This document shows, in pieces, positions 1 to 10,000 of a DNA stretch of 12,956 nt. The stretch covers positions 1 through 12,956 of the forward strand of contig QNEG01000017.1 of the NCBI GenBank assembly GCA_003645115.1, read 5' to 3'. The first letter of the stretch is position 1; each line of letters begins with the position of its first letter. Made by a program: the position numbers and the translations under genes. This stretch comes from a bacterium. Lineage in GTDB: Bacteria; UBP14; UBA6098; B30-G16. Below the pieces are notes generated by a model. The model saw nothing but the letters and a program-made list of their open reading frames with translations, did not search any database and was not told the origin of the DNA.

Positions 1-44
1 CTATAATTCTCATAGCTCTGCGGCAGAATGCACAATCTATTGTT

Positions 45-143
45 GTCATTGCGAGTTCTGAAATTCAAAAACTTTTGTTTTGAGTAATTTCGAGAATCCT
101 CGAAAGTCTAATCCCGCTCTGGCGGAAAGATTTTCGGGAGATT
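45..143 (+). repeat. degenerate TCATTGCGAG-type intergenic repeat, copy 1
   Basis: It begins GTCATTGCGAG at 45-55. Positions 47-84 match 3918-3955 at 34 of 38 bases with no gap, and the 15-mer GATTTTCGGGAGATT at 129-143 recurs exactly at 3956-3970. Between these blocks copy 1 carries extra sequence with two small perfect hairpins: TTTCGAG/CTCGAAA (88-94 with 99-105) and CCGC/GCGG (114-117 with 122-125), each with a four-base loop. No clear right-hand inverted end is found, so the copy may be truncated or decayed, and its true right boundary is uncertain. Confidence 0.7.
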
Positions 144-224
144 AAAAAAAACTAAGTGAACTGCTAATAAGTGCGCTAATAAAGGATTGCTATGCTCTCC
201 TGATAACTCGAGAGGATATTTTTC

Positions 225-254
225 TATCTGCGTTTATCTGTGTCTATCTGTGGA
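225..254. repeat. tandem repeat of 3 x 10 bp (TATCTGNGNN)
   Basis: Three consecutive ten-base units start TATCTG: TATCTGCGTT (225-234), TATCTGTGTC (235-244) and TATCTGTGGA (245-254). The unit length is about one helical turn. I recall very similar 'TCTGCG..TCTGTG..TCTGTGG' strings between genes in many unrelated environmental genomes. That is memory, not a search result. Confidence 0.6.
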
Positions 255-311
255 AAATTTGTGTTTTGTTTTCGACAAAATTGTTTGAACCGCGATTTTG
301 TTATTGGGAAT

Positions 312-3300
312 TTATGGGGAGAGCCACACCGACTTTTCATCCAGTATGGCACGCAATTTTTCCACTAATTCTGCCGAGGCAGATGTAGAGTAAGATATGG
401 AAATTGCACGGTAGGTCTTTTCGGAGGTCTGTATATGAAGATTGATTGGCACCTTGCCACTATATTTTTTCAGCAATGATATTATTTTGCTCAACTTCTT
501 TTCATCCTCGTCTGCGGAAAATTTGATATGAATTCCACGACACAATTTCTTTCTGACCTGCGGTAATGGGATAATATTTTCTGCAATCAGCACTGGCGGT
601 TCGGCATCTCGTTTCAATCTGCCCTCTACCCAGATAAGCGAACCCTTACTCAATATAGGACTATACTTATCCAGGATATTGGAATAGACAATCACTTTAA
701 TTTGTGCAGTGGTATCCTGTAAGTTGGCTATTCCGGTCTGTTTTTTCCCGCTGGAGCGTTTTCGTGAGAGGGAAAATTGAGTAATTAAACCAGCTACTCG
801 AACTTTGGCATCCGATGAAATAGATAAAATTTCCTGAATGGCGCCGTGAGTGAAAGCTTTCAATTCATCCTGAAAATGTTGTAGCGGATGCCCCGATATG
901 AAAACACCCAGGACATCTCTTTCGTGCTTAAGTTTTTCCAATGGACCCCATTCTGGGATTTTAATCAATTTCGGTCTATCGAAATTTGCGCCTTCCTCGC
1001 TCCCTGAAAATAACGATTGCGATAGACTTTGCTTTTGATTATCGCGGTAATTGCGCCATTGTTGCAATAAATCCATCGAGGAATATAGCATACTGCGTTT
1101 AAGCCCAAATGAATCGAATGCGCCAGCATCCACCAGGGATAGAAATGTTTTTTTATTCAGCACCGAGCTATCCACAGATTCCACGAATTGATAAATATCC
1201 TCGAATTTTCCACCTAATTTTTCTCGAGTTTCTACGATAGAGGTTATCGCTGAACTGCCTACATTTTTAATTTTTGCCAGTCCATATCTAATTCCATTAC
1301 CCTCCACAGCGAAATGCTCGAAACTTTTATTCACATCTGGTGGATAAATGGGGATTCCCAGTCTCTTGCATTCGTGCAAAAATTCTTCCACATTTTTTTC
1401 ATTTCGAGCAAATGTCAAACTGGCAGCGAGAAATTCCCGTGGATAATAACATTTAAGATATGCAGTTTGATATGCCAATATGGCATAAGCGGCACTATGA
1501 GATTTAGTGAAACCATATCCTGCAAACTCCTCGATAATATCGAAAACCTCATTGGCGAGTCTTTGGGATAGTCCTTTATCCACCGCCATTTGGACGAATT
1601 GGTTTCTCTGTTTAACCATAACTTCAGATTTTTTCTTGCCAATCGCTCTGCGCAGGATATCTGCCTGCCCCAGAGAATAACCAGCCAATCTTTGAGCCAG
1701 AAGCATCACCTGTTCTTGATACACTGCGATTCCATAAGTTCCTTTCAGCACATCCTCTACATCCGGATGAGGATAGGAGACTTTTTCCTTATTGTGTTTC
1801 CGAGCGATATAGCTGTCGATATATTGCATCGGTCCCGGACGATATAGTGCATTCATCGCTATCAAATCCTCGATGCAATCTGGTTTCAATTGTTTCAAAT
1901 AGCGTCTCATACCATCACTTTCGAACTGGAATATTCCCGTTGTCTCGCCATCAGAAAATAACTTGAATACTTTCTTATCATCTTTTGGGATTTTTTCGAG
2001 AACGATAGTATTACCCAAATTTCCCGACGATTCTTTATCCGCGCTATTTTTATTTATCAAGCGAACACATTCTCGCAATATGGAGAGTGTGGTCAAACCG
2101 AGAAAATCCATCTTCAACAGACCTATCTTTTCGAGTGAGTCCTTATCGAATTGTGTGGTTATTTCACCTTTTGTGCTTTTGTATAGTGGGACATAATCAG
2201 TAAGTGCACCTGGAGTAATGACTACTCCAGCGGCGTGGACACCCGCATTGCGGGGAAAACCCTCCAGATGAGAGGCATAATCTATTACCTTTTTTACCAA
2301 TTTATCTTCTCTATACAATTTTGCAAGTTGAGTAGAGGAATTCAATGCGCTTTTTATGGTAACATTCAGTTCATCGGGGATTAATGCAGTAATCGAATTT
2401 ACATCCTTGAATGGTAAATTAAAAATTCTTCCTACATCCTTAATAGCGGCTCTCGCTTTCAAAGTATTGAATGTGATAATCTGACAAACTGCATCTTCCC
2501 CAAAACGATTCTTGGTGTATTCTATCACCTTATTTCTATGCAAATCATCGAAATCAATATCGAAATCGGGCATAGATACTCTTTCCGGATTGAGAAATCT
2601 TTCGAACAGTAAATTATATTCCATCGGATCTATATTGGTAATACCGAGGCAATATGCTACCAGACTACCCGCACCGGAACCTCTACCTGGACCGACCCAG
2701 GCACCGAGTTTCCTTGCATTATCAGTAAAATCTGCCACGATTGCGAAATAGCCAGCAAAATTCATTTTCTTAATCACTTCGAGCTCGTAATTCAATCTAT
2801 TCTCTAATTTCTGGGTAATTCGATTGTATCGTTTTTTAAGTCCCTCACGCGATTTATAGTCGAGATAATCATCCACCGAGTCGAATTTGTCCGGCACCGG
2901 GAAATGAGGTAATTTAGATACACCTGTCTCGATTTGCACATCGGTTCGTTCGGCTATCCACAGCGTATTATCCAAGGATTCAGGAATCTCGGCGAACAAC
3001 TCCTGCATTTGTTGAGCAGATTTCAAATAGAATTGGTCACTACCGAAACGCATACGATTGGGGTCATCCACCAGCTTATCCATTTGAATACATAGCATTT
3101 TATCGTGGAAATCGGAATCCTGGGCATCGATATAGTGCACATCATTAGTTGCTACCATACGAATTCCCATCTCTCTGGCAAGTTTTATCAATTTTGGAAG
3201 GACTCGTTTTTGTTCGGGTAGATTGTGGTCTTGCAGTTCGATAAAGAAATGCTCGGTCCCAAATCGCTCCAGAAACCATCGTGCAGTTTCTTTAGCGCCA

Positions 3301-3764
3301 GACCAATCTCCCTGAAGAATTTTCCATGGAATTTCACCGTGCAAACATCCAGACAGGACAAACAATCCTGCCGAATATTTTTCCAATATTTGTTTATCGA
3401 TTCTCGGCTTATAATAGAATCCCTCCAGATATCCAATCGAGGAGAGCTTGATAAGATTATTATATCCGGTGTTATTTGCAGCTAAAACGGTAAGATGAAA
3501 TCCACCCTGAATGCCTTTGGCAGGGTCTTTCCGCTCTTTTCGATTATCGGTGATGTAAAATTCCTGTCCTATTATGGGATGGATGCCAGCTTTTTTTGCA
3601 GATTGGTAAAATTCCAATGCACCGAACATATTGCCGTGGTCTGTAATGGCAATAGCCGGCATACCGAGTTCGTATGCTCGCCGAGTAAGTTCATCCAATC
3701 GGCAAGCGCCATCCAGAAGACTATACATCGTATGATTATGCAGGTGGACAAATTCATTAGCCAT
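312..3764 (-). CDS. dnaE: DNA polymerase III alpha subunit (replicative DNA polymerase)
   Basis: This is the catalytic subunit of the chromosomal replicase, acting in the cytoplasm with the sliding clamp. It has 1150 residues, close to the usual DnaE length, and looks complete. An N-terminal PHP domain (about 5-215) carries HLHNH (H9, H11), D18, TDHGNM (D42, H43), E68 and NDVHY (D208, H210), so its metal-binding residues look intact. The polymerase core has GPGRGSGAGS near 358-367, the catalytic pair in PDFDID (D402, D404) and the third aspartate in KMDFLGL (D553). A helix-hairpin-helix segment (FAGYGFTKSHS) lies near 745-756, an OB-fold at about 985-1070, and a short C-terminal domain ends the protein. 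ATG at 3764 follows a good Shine-Dalgarno sequence and sits just before the conserved PHP start. No intein or frameshift is seen. The gene stands alone between two non-coding gaps. Confidence 0.98.
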   Translation of the reverse strand: MANEFVHLHNHTMYSLLDGACRLDELTRRAYELGMPAIAITDHGNMFGALEFYQSAKKAGIHPIIGQEFYITDNRKERKDPAKGIQGGFHLTVLAANNTGYNNLIKLSSIGYLEGFYYKPRIDKQILEKYSAGLFVLSGCLHGEIPWKILQGDWSGAKETARWFLERFGTEHFFIELQDHNLPEQKRVLPKLIKLAREMGIRMVATNDVHYIDAQDSDFHDKMLCIQMDKLVDDPNRMRFGSDQFYLKSAQQMQELFAEIPESLDNTLWIAERTDVQIETGVSKLPHFPVPDKFDSVDDYLDYKSREGLKKRYNRITQKLENRLNYELEVIKKMNFAGYFAIVADFTDNARKLGAWVGPGRGSGAGSLVAYCLGITNIDPMEYNLLFERFLNPERVSMPDFDIDFDDLHRNKVIEYTKNRFGEDAVCQIITFNTLKARAAIKDVGRIFNLPFKDVNSITALIPDELNVTIKSALNSSTQLAKLYREDKLVKKVIDYASHLEGFPRNAGVHAAGVVITPGALTDYVPLYKSTKGEITTQFDKDSLEKIGLLKMDFLGLTTLSILRECVRLINKNSADKESSGNLGNTIVLEKIPKDDKKVFKLFSDGETTGIFQFESDGMRRYLKQLKPDCIEDLIAMNALYRPGPMQYIDSYIARKHNKEKVSYPHPDVEDVLKGTYGIAVYQEQVMLLAQRLAGYSLGQADILRRAIGKKKSEVMVKQRNQFVQMAVDKGLSQRLANEVFDIIEEFAGYGFTKSHSAAYAILAYQTAYLKCYYPREFLAASLTFARNEKNVEEFLHECKRLGIPIYPPDVNKSFEHFAVEGNGIRYGLAKIKNVGSSAITSIVETREKLGGKFEDIYQFVESVDSSVLNKKTFLSLVDAGAFDSFGLKRSMLYSSMDLLQQWRNYRDNQKQSLSQSLFSGSEEGANFDRPKLIKIPEWGPLEKLKHERDVLGVFISGHPLQHFQDELKAFTHGAIQEILSISSDAKVRVAGLITQFSLSRKRSSGKKQTGIANLQDTTAQIKVIVYSNILDKYSPILSKGSLIWVEGRLKRDAEPPVLIAENIIPLPQVRKKLCRGIHIKFSADEDEKKLSKIISLLKKYSGKVPINLHIQTSEKTYRAISISYSTSASAELVEKLRAILDEKSVWLSP

Positions 3765-3770
3765 ATTACA

Positions 3771-3776
3771 CTCACC
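3771..3776 (-). promoter_or_regulatory. ribosome binding site of dnaE
   Basis: On the minus strand GGTGAG lies 6 bases before the ATG at 3764. It supports this start over later methionine codons. Confidence 0.7.
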
Positions 3777-3863
3777 AATCTTAAATTACACATTATTTCG
3801 AAATAGTCAAAGTAATTTGGAAATTATGTGCACAAAACAGAGAATATTTCTATGTATAAATCT

Positions 3864-3881
3864 CTATTGTTTTTTCAATAG
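3864..3881. repeat. short perfect inverted repeat upstream of dnaE
   Basis: CTATTG (3864-3869) and CAATAG (3876-3881) are perfect inverted repeats around six T (plus strand). The site lies about 100 bp upstream of the dnaE start. It could be a weak hairpin or an operator-like palindrome; nothing else supports a function. Confidence 0.35.
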
Positions 3882-3915
3882 CCGTTCCAGGATTTCTACA
3901 AACTATCCTAAAACT

Positions 3916-4052
3916 TTCATTGCGAGTCCCGAAATTCCAAAACCTTTGTTTTGAGGATTTTCGGGAGATTGAAAAGACAAAGCAATTTTTCCATAATAGT
4001 GTAAATAAAAAAAGACTGCCGCTCCTTACAAGTCGGGTGCTCTCGCAAAGAC
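3916..4052 (+). repeat. MITE-like TCATTGCGAG-type intergenic repeat, copy 2, with inverted ends
   Basis: The left end TTCATTGCGAG (3916-3926) and the right end CTCGCAAAGAC (4042-4052) are imperfect inverted repeats, matching at 9 of 11 positions. Inside, AAAGCAATTTTT (about 3980-3990) and AAAAAAAGACTGCC (4007-4020) form a weak second inverted pair. The layout, with TTGCGAG ends and inner GCAAT arms, resembles the widespread non-coding elements of the form GTCATTGCGAG...GCAATCT...CTCGCAATGAC that I remember from many genomes. It has no coding capacity. It shares 34/38 and 15/15 base blocks with copy 1, in the same orientation. Confidence 0.7.
3927..3966. repeat. long hairpin inside repeat copy 2
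   Basis: TCCCGAAATTCC (3927-3938) pairs with GGATTTTCGGGA (3955-3966) at 11 of 12 positions. The stem continues with AAAAC (3939-3943) against GTTTT (3948-3952) across a four-base loop CTTT, with a two-base bulge (GA, 3953-3954). Neither strand has a U-run directly after it, so it is not a standard intrinsic terminator, although it would lie at the 3' end of the giant transcript. Confidence 0.75.
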
Positions 4053-4079
4053 ATTATTAATAGTTTTTTTACAAATTTT

Positions 4080-7000
4080 CTACCTAACCAGGATTACCGT
4101 GCCACTGCAAACAACTTCTCCCTCCTGAACTATGATATATATGTAAATTCCATTTGGCAATGGATTTCCCTCGTTGTCGAGTCCGTTCCATTTTCGCTGT
4201 TCCAGTTCGGCAGCATCGCTAATCGGACCTATTTCTTCACGATAAACTTCTATTCCTCGCCCGTCGAAAATGATTAGTTCTGCGGTTCGTGCGAACATCG
4301 CCGGATAATCGAATACCACGAAATCGTTGATATTATTTCCATCGGGAGTAAATGGATTTGGTCGAATATAACAGGCTGCTTTGGGCACTGTGATGAACTG
4401 GAATTCGAGTTGTGAACAATTCGGTCCACAAAAATCGGGTAAATCACACACCTCGAAAGTAACCGATACGGTTTCTCCGGGAGCGAATTGTCCGAATACA
4501 TTCTCCGGTATGAATCTGGATACCAAATAGGATTCATCGCCGGTGTGCACCAGATTCGATGTTTGGTCGATTCCATTGACTGTGAACCCAATGGATGCTT
4601 GGTCTATTCCCGATGCGATGTCGGTCGATTGTATCACGATATCCTGCTCATAATCTATCACCATAGATGATGTATCTGGCTCCAGTATGTCGATACCGGG
4701 TGGACTCCTGTCGATGTAGAATTGAATACAGGGAGTAGAACTGGCTGGATTTCCATATATATCCCCAGCGGATAACACACATATATCGATTACCGCTCCA
4801 TCGGCGAACCCATCATCTGGATGGAATGTCAATGTGGGTTCTGACCAAACTATCTGGCTGGAATCCACAGTATATTCGATTCCATTTACGCTGACTACGA
4901 TAGTCGAATCCACCAATCCATCCGGGTCAATTATAGTAATCACGATACTTTCCGGATAACAAGCTGAATATGCATTATCGAACGGGTGTTCAATCGAAAT
5001 ATCCGGACCATCACAGGGTTGAGTATGAAATGGCGGGTCGCCCTCCCAACCCCAGGGATTATCGAGCGTATCTATGATATATACATTGCCCGAGTCTATC
5101 TCTATCCATACCGACTCGGCAACACAATGTGGAATAGTATCGCTACAGTAATTATATGCGCTCACCGACCAATAATGAGTCTGTCCGCAGGGAACATCGA
5201 AAGAATAGGAAGTATCTGTAATTCCCGGTGCCACCATTTCTCCATCCACATAGACATCATAGTAAATGGGAGGAGTGCCATCGGTAGTGTGCCATATCAA
5301 TGTCACCATTCCGGGGGGAAGAACTTCATCCGCCAGCGGAGATATCAACTCTCCATCGGTAACCGGTTCGAATTCAGAATACACCGTGATAGTATCATAT
5401 TCCACGCAACCATAATCATCGGATATGATTAAGATATAAGTAGTGGTGCTTTCTGGCCATACGATAGGATTGGGAATAGTATCTATGGTATCGTTATGGG
5501 CAGTAATCCATAAGTATGTATATGGTTCTATTCCGCCGTATGCTGGTGGTTCTGCACCCAATTGGACTGAATTCCCATAGCATAGAACGATATCCTCGCA
5601 GGCATCTATTTCCAGTCTGCAGGGCGGAGTAATAAAAAACCAGCAGGTATCCAGCACATTTGGAGCACATAAGTCTGGTAAATCCTCGGCATTCACACAA
5701 ACCCAAATGGTCTCTGCTGGAGTAAATTCGATGTCCGCAAGTGATGCCCAGAAAGAATCATCCTCGGTAGAATAAGTCAATATAGTAGTGTCGCCATCGA
5801 TTATTATGGTCAACTCTACCGAACCGATGTCCAATCCAGATAGCGAATCTTCCAATCTAAATCCAATAGAATCGGGAATAATAAGCAGTTCTCCGGTTGG
5901 ATATTCATTCCATATCACCGGTGAGGAATTATCCATATAGAAAATCATCGAATCTGCTATTCCATCCTCGATAGTGTTTCCCAGCGAATCCTGGGCGGTT
6001 AGAATATGAATGCACACAGTATCGTCGTTTGCCAATGGCGGTTCCGGGACAAACCAGAACTGAAGCGAATCCGCCCATTCTACCAATCCGGAAATTTCTG
6101 TGTCGAATATAGTATATGTCTCACAATCTGAACAATCACCACCGGTGCATAGCTCGAAACTAATGGACGAAGTAATAATGCCATTCTCATCTTCGATAAA
6201 TATAAGGATAGAATCGGAATCACAAGCAGACCAAACGAAATCATCGGGATATCGAATTTCGGATACTGGGCCGCCAGCGGAGACGTAAAATGTGCAGCAG
6301 GTATCCACCGAGTTTGCGGGACAAATGTCATCGGCACAATCTGTCAAATGCCAGCATATTTCGACTTCATCACCGCCAGAGAAACTGATACCGAAGTCAT
6401 CTGGGTCGAATACCAATCGTCCAGCTATTATTTCGATTTCGCCATCGATATAACTATACGATAATGTATCATTAATGGTCAGTCGAGAGCTATCCATTGT
6501 AATTCCGCAACCGCTATCATAAGGCTGAATGGAAATTTCTGGCGAGCGGTCTGGAATAGAATCACCGCAGGCGGGACTCCAATCTAATGCTATCGGAGGA
6601 ATCCTATCCATTGCAAAAGTCCATTCCAGTGAATCTGCCAGTTCGTTTCCGAGCATATCCTGTGCAGAGAGGAGTCTGACCGTGATAGTTCCCTCATCGG
6701 GGAATGGCGAACCCGGAATGAAAATTAGTGTATCATCGTGGAAATGGAGTCCAGCATCACCCCAATATATTGTTCCAATAGTGGAAATCTGGAGTGTTAT
6801 TGTGGATGTATCCACACCGGGAAGAGAATCCCATAACCATATAGATATAGAATCCTCTGGGCAGGAACTAACCACATCGGGTGGAATGTAAATCACATCA
6901 GCTTGCGGACCCTCACAATCCAAACTGAATGTCCACGAAGTATCGAGAATATTGTCATCACAATAATCGGTAGAATCGGTAGCTACCACACGAATCTCCA

Positions 7001-10000
7001 CAGTATCGCATCCTGAAAATTCCACGCAGGAAGAGTCGATGGATATTAGGAAACAATGACCATCACAATATCCTGGTATTATTTCCACGCAGGGGTCATC
7101 CGAATCGAATAATATCCCATTCACATATATCTGAATTGAATTACTGTCTGGAGCAGATAGCCAATCCACAATTTCGAACTGTATTTCTATATCCTCCGAA
7201 AACAAAATAGTATCATCCGGTGGAAATGCGGTGGAAATATAAGGCGGAGAGATATCCACAAAAAATGTCCAGCATAGCGAATCACCGGTAAGTGGATTTC
7301 CATACATATCCTCAGCAGAAAGCAAACAAATATCGATAGTATCGCCATCGGAGAATGATGGGTCGGGAATAAATTCGAGATATGGGTCGGTCCAATTAAC
7401 CTCGGCAGAATCGACAGTATATTCTATTCCATTCACTCGAATTGTAATGGTTTCCTCACGAATACTATCTCCTTCGATTCTAACCACAATGGTTTCTGGG
7501 ATGCAGGAAGACCAGGAGTTATCGATAGGTCGTTGGATATATGCCACCGGACCTTCACAGGGATAAGTATAAAACGGTGGGTCGGCTGATGCAGAATAAC
7601 CCCAGGGATTGGTCACAGTATCGGCTAAATATATGTTGAGTGAATCTATTGTCGCCACTACACCGGTGGAATCACAGCGGGGTATAGATGAGGAACAAGA
7701 ATTGTATCCAACAATAGTCCATCTATGAGTCTCATCGCAACCGACATCGAAACTATGCGATGTATCAGTAATACCCGATGCTACTTCCACACCATCGATA
7801 ATTACATTGTAATAAATTGGTTCGGTGCCATCGAGTGAATGCCAGATTAAAGTGACAGTCCCCGGTGGAAGCATAGTATCTGCTGAAGGATACAACAATT
7901 CGACAGTGGTTATTCTCTCGAATTCAGATGAGACCATAACAGTATCGAAAACTACACAACCGTAATCATCCTCCACGCGCAGAATGTATATGGTTGTGGA
8001 TTCTGGAGATACGGTCGGATTAGGGCTTGTGCTCACAGTATCGCCATCGGCAGTAGTCCATAAATATAAATAAGGAGGAGTTCCGCTCCAGGCTGGCGGT
8101 TCTGCGCCCAATGATACTTCCATTCCCGGACAAAGAACTATATCCTCGCAGGCAGAAATCTCTAAATCGCAAGGATATATCATAAACATCCAGCAGGTAT
8201 CGAGGACATTGGGGTCACAATAATCGGGATTATCCTGGGCGTGAACACATATCTGGACAGTATCTCCTGGAGCGAAATCGTATCCGCTCAAATCGAACCA
8301 GATTGAGTCATCCGATACAACCAGTCCGCTATCCAAAGAAAGTGAAGTGGTGTCGCCAGAGAAAATTATATTCGCAATAACCGACGAGGAATCCAAGCCG
8401 GATAATGTATCCTGTAGATGAAAACCGGCATAAAGTGGGATAGAATCGATTTCTCCGGTGGGGAATTCAGCCCAGAAATGAGGTGTAGATAAGTCGATAT
8501 CGAAACTCCAGCATACCGGTGATTCGAGACAATTGTAATGGACATCGCAGACAGAATCGAGGCAGACATCGATATATTCACCATCTATCCACACCGGCGA
8601 TGGAACAAAGCGCAATGTCTCGCCATCGAAAGTGAGTTGTGGGTCATCGATATGATAATCGGTGCCATTTACATTCAGCGATATCGATGCATCATCCACA
8701 CCTTCGGCATCGATAATAGTCATAATTATATTCTGGTCCTCGCAGGCAGACCAAGTATTAGGCAATGGTTCCTCGATATACACTTGAGGACCCTCGCAGG
8801 GATATATATAAAATGTCCATTCTGATGAGAGCACATTCCCGCAGCCATTTTCGGCAATGACAGACCAGATATATGTGGAACCACACTCTGCTCCAGTAAA
8901 TATATAGGAAGTATCTGTAGTAGTGGTTAGTGTCTCGCCATTCACTATAACATAATATATTTCCGCATCTGATGAATTGTTCCAAAAAAGCTCGATAGCG
9001 CCCAATAACAGTGAATCCTCATCCGGTGGAGAAATCAAATCGAAAGATGATGGCATAGGCAATATGTGGATATACATACTATCTTTTGCTACGCATCCAT
9101 TATCATCGGTCACCGTGCAAATATACCATCGCGATGTGTCACCGATAATTCCAGTATTAGCTGAATCTGGGGAAATAACCGTCTCCGATGGATTCCAATT
9201 CACCGAATATGGTTCCACTCCATCCGAGATATTCGCTGAAACATAAGCAGTATCACCGAAACATATGGATGAATCTCCACCGACCGATACGAACAATTCA
9301 TCCACAATAATTACCACTGTGTCTGTATCTGCACAGCCGAAATAATCGAGAACGGAAAGATAATAAGTAGATGTGGTTTCTGGATATGCAAAAGTATTGG
9401 CAGTATGTGGAGAACTCAACCCAATCTCGGGAATCCAATTGTATTCATATGGAGCGGTTCCGCTTATCACAGTGGAATTCAATTCCACAGTATCACCGGA
9501 ACACAAAATGATTGTATCTCCCAATATATCTACACTCGGCGGATCGACCAACGGAAATACCAGACAATGAGTGATATTATATGGACCGATAGGGTCGTCT
9601 ATCGATGATACGAAAAAGTCATCGATATACCATCCATTAGAAGTAGATGGATCGGGAAGGAATGCTCCAGTGCCAAACCTGAACCTGACTTCGAGTAGGT
9701 CTCCGGGAGCACAATATCCGAGCGAAATCAAGTCCAAACTTTGCACTTGAATCCAACCACCAGTATCGTTGCAATATGTAAGCTTATACGCCAGTGGATT
9801 GGAGATTCCATTTCTGATATAACCAGAATAACGAGGAGATAGCATTCCGGTGGCAAATTCATCCACTTGTTGCCAGCCGGTTCCGTTTACATTTATTTCC
9901 AAAATTCCGCCATCGATACCCTCCATAGAGACTCCACTTTCTCTTGCATCCAGCCAGTGCCAGAAATGAATATAGCATTCGGTGAATCCAGTCAGGTCGA

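Larger units (their letters stand above)
1..311. other. non-coding stretch downstream of dnaE
   Basis: No coding region can be supported here. It holds one copy of the TCATTGCGAG-type repeat (from 45), several short hairpins, a direct repeat of GCTAATAA (163-170 and 175-182) and a 3 x 10-bp tandem repeat (225-254). Just after the dnaE stop an inverted pair, ACAAAAT (275-281) and ATTTTGT (295-301), could form a weak hairpin on the transcript. It has no following run of U, so I do not call it a terminator. Confidence 0.7.
3765..4079. other. non-coding gap between the giant gene and dnaE
   Basis: This gap must hold the end of the giant transcript and probably the dnaE promoter. It contains repeat copy 2 (3916-4052) and, nearer dnaE, an AT-rich stretch. 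A possible minus-strand promoter is TTGACT (3805-3810) with TAATTT (3783-3788) at a 16-base spacing. The -10 match is poor and the leader would be very short, so it is not listed as a feature. A run of seven T on the minus strand (4013-4007) follows only a four-base-pair stem, so no terminator is called. Confidence 0.6.

Noticed and set aside
225..254. CRISPR array
   Set aside because: The units are ten bases and contiguous, with no spacers, and no cas gene is nearby.
3495..3806. Plus-strand open frame of 103 residues across the dnaE start
   Set aside because: It overlaps the conserved PHP-coding part of dnaE in the antisense frame and has no recognisable product.
3783..3810. Promoter TTGACT-16-TAATTT for dnaE
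   Set aside because: The -10 box matches consensus at only three positions and the predicted start would fall at the Shine-Dalgarno.
4007..4034. Intrinsic terminator after the giant gene
   Set aside because: Seven T follow on the minus strand, but the stem GACT/AGTC is only four base pairs with a large loop.
4083..4373. Proof of a type IX secretion locus
   Set aside because: Only the C-terminal cargo-like domain is present. No Por/Gld/Spr component is visible in the window, and related FlgD-like domains occur in lineages with unknown export routes.
4986..5432. Plus-strand open frame of 148 residues
   Set aside because: It lies wholly antisense to the giant gene, shows no recognisable domain, and can be explained by the skewed codon use of the repeat region.
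6529..6891. Plus-strand open frame of 120 residues
   Set aside because: Antisense shadow of the Ig-like repeats of the giant gene, with no family signature and no separate ribosome binding site of note.
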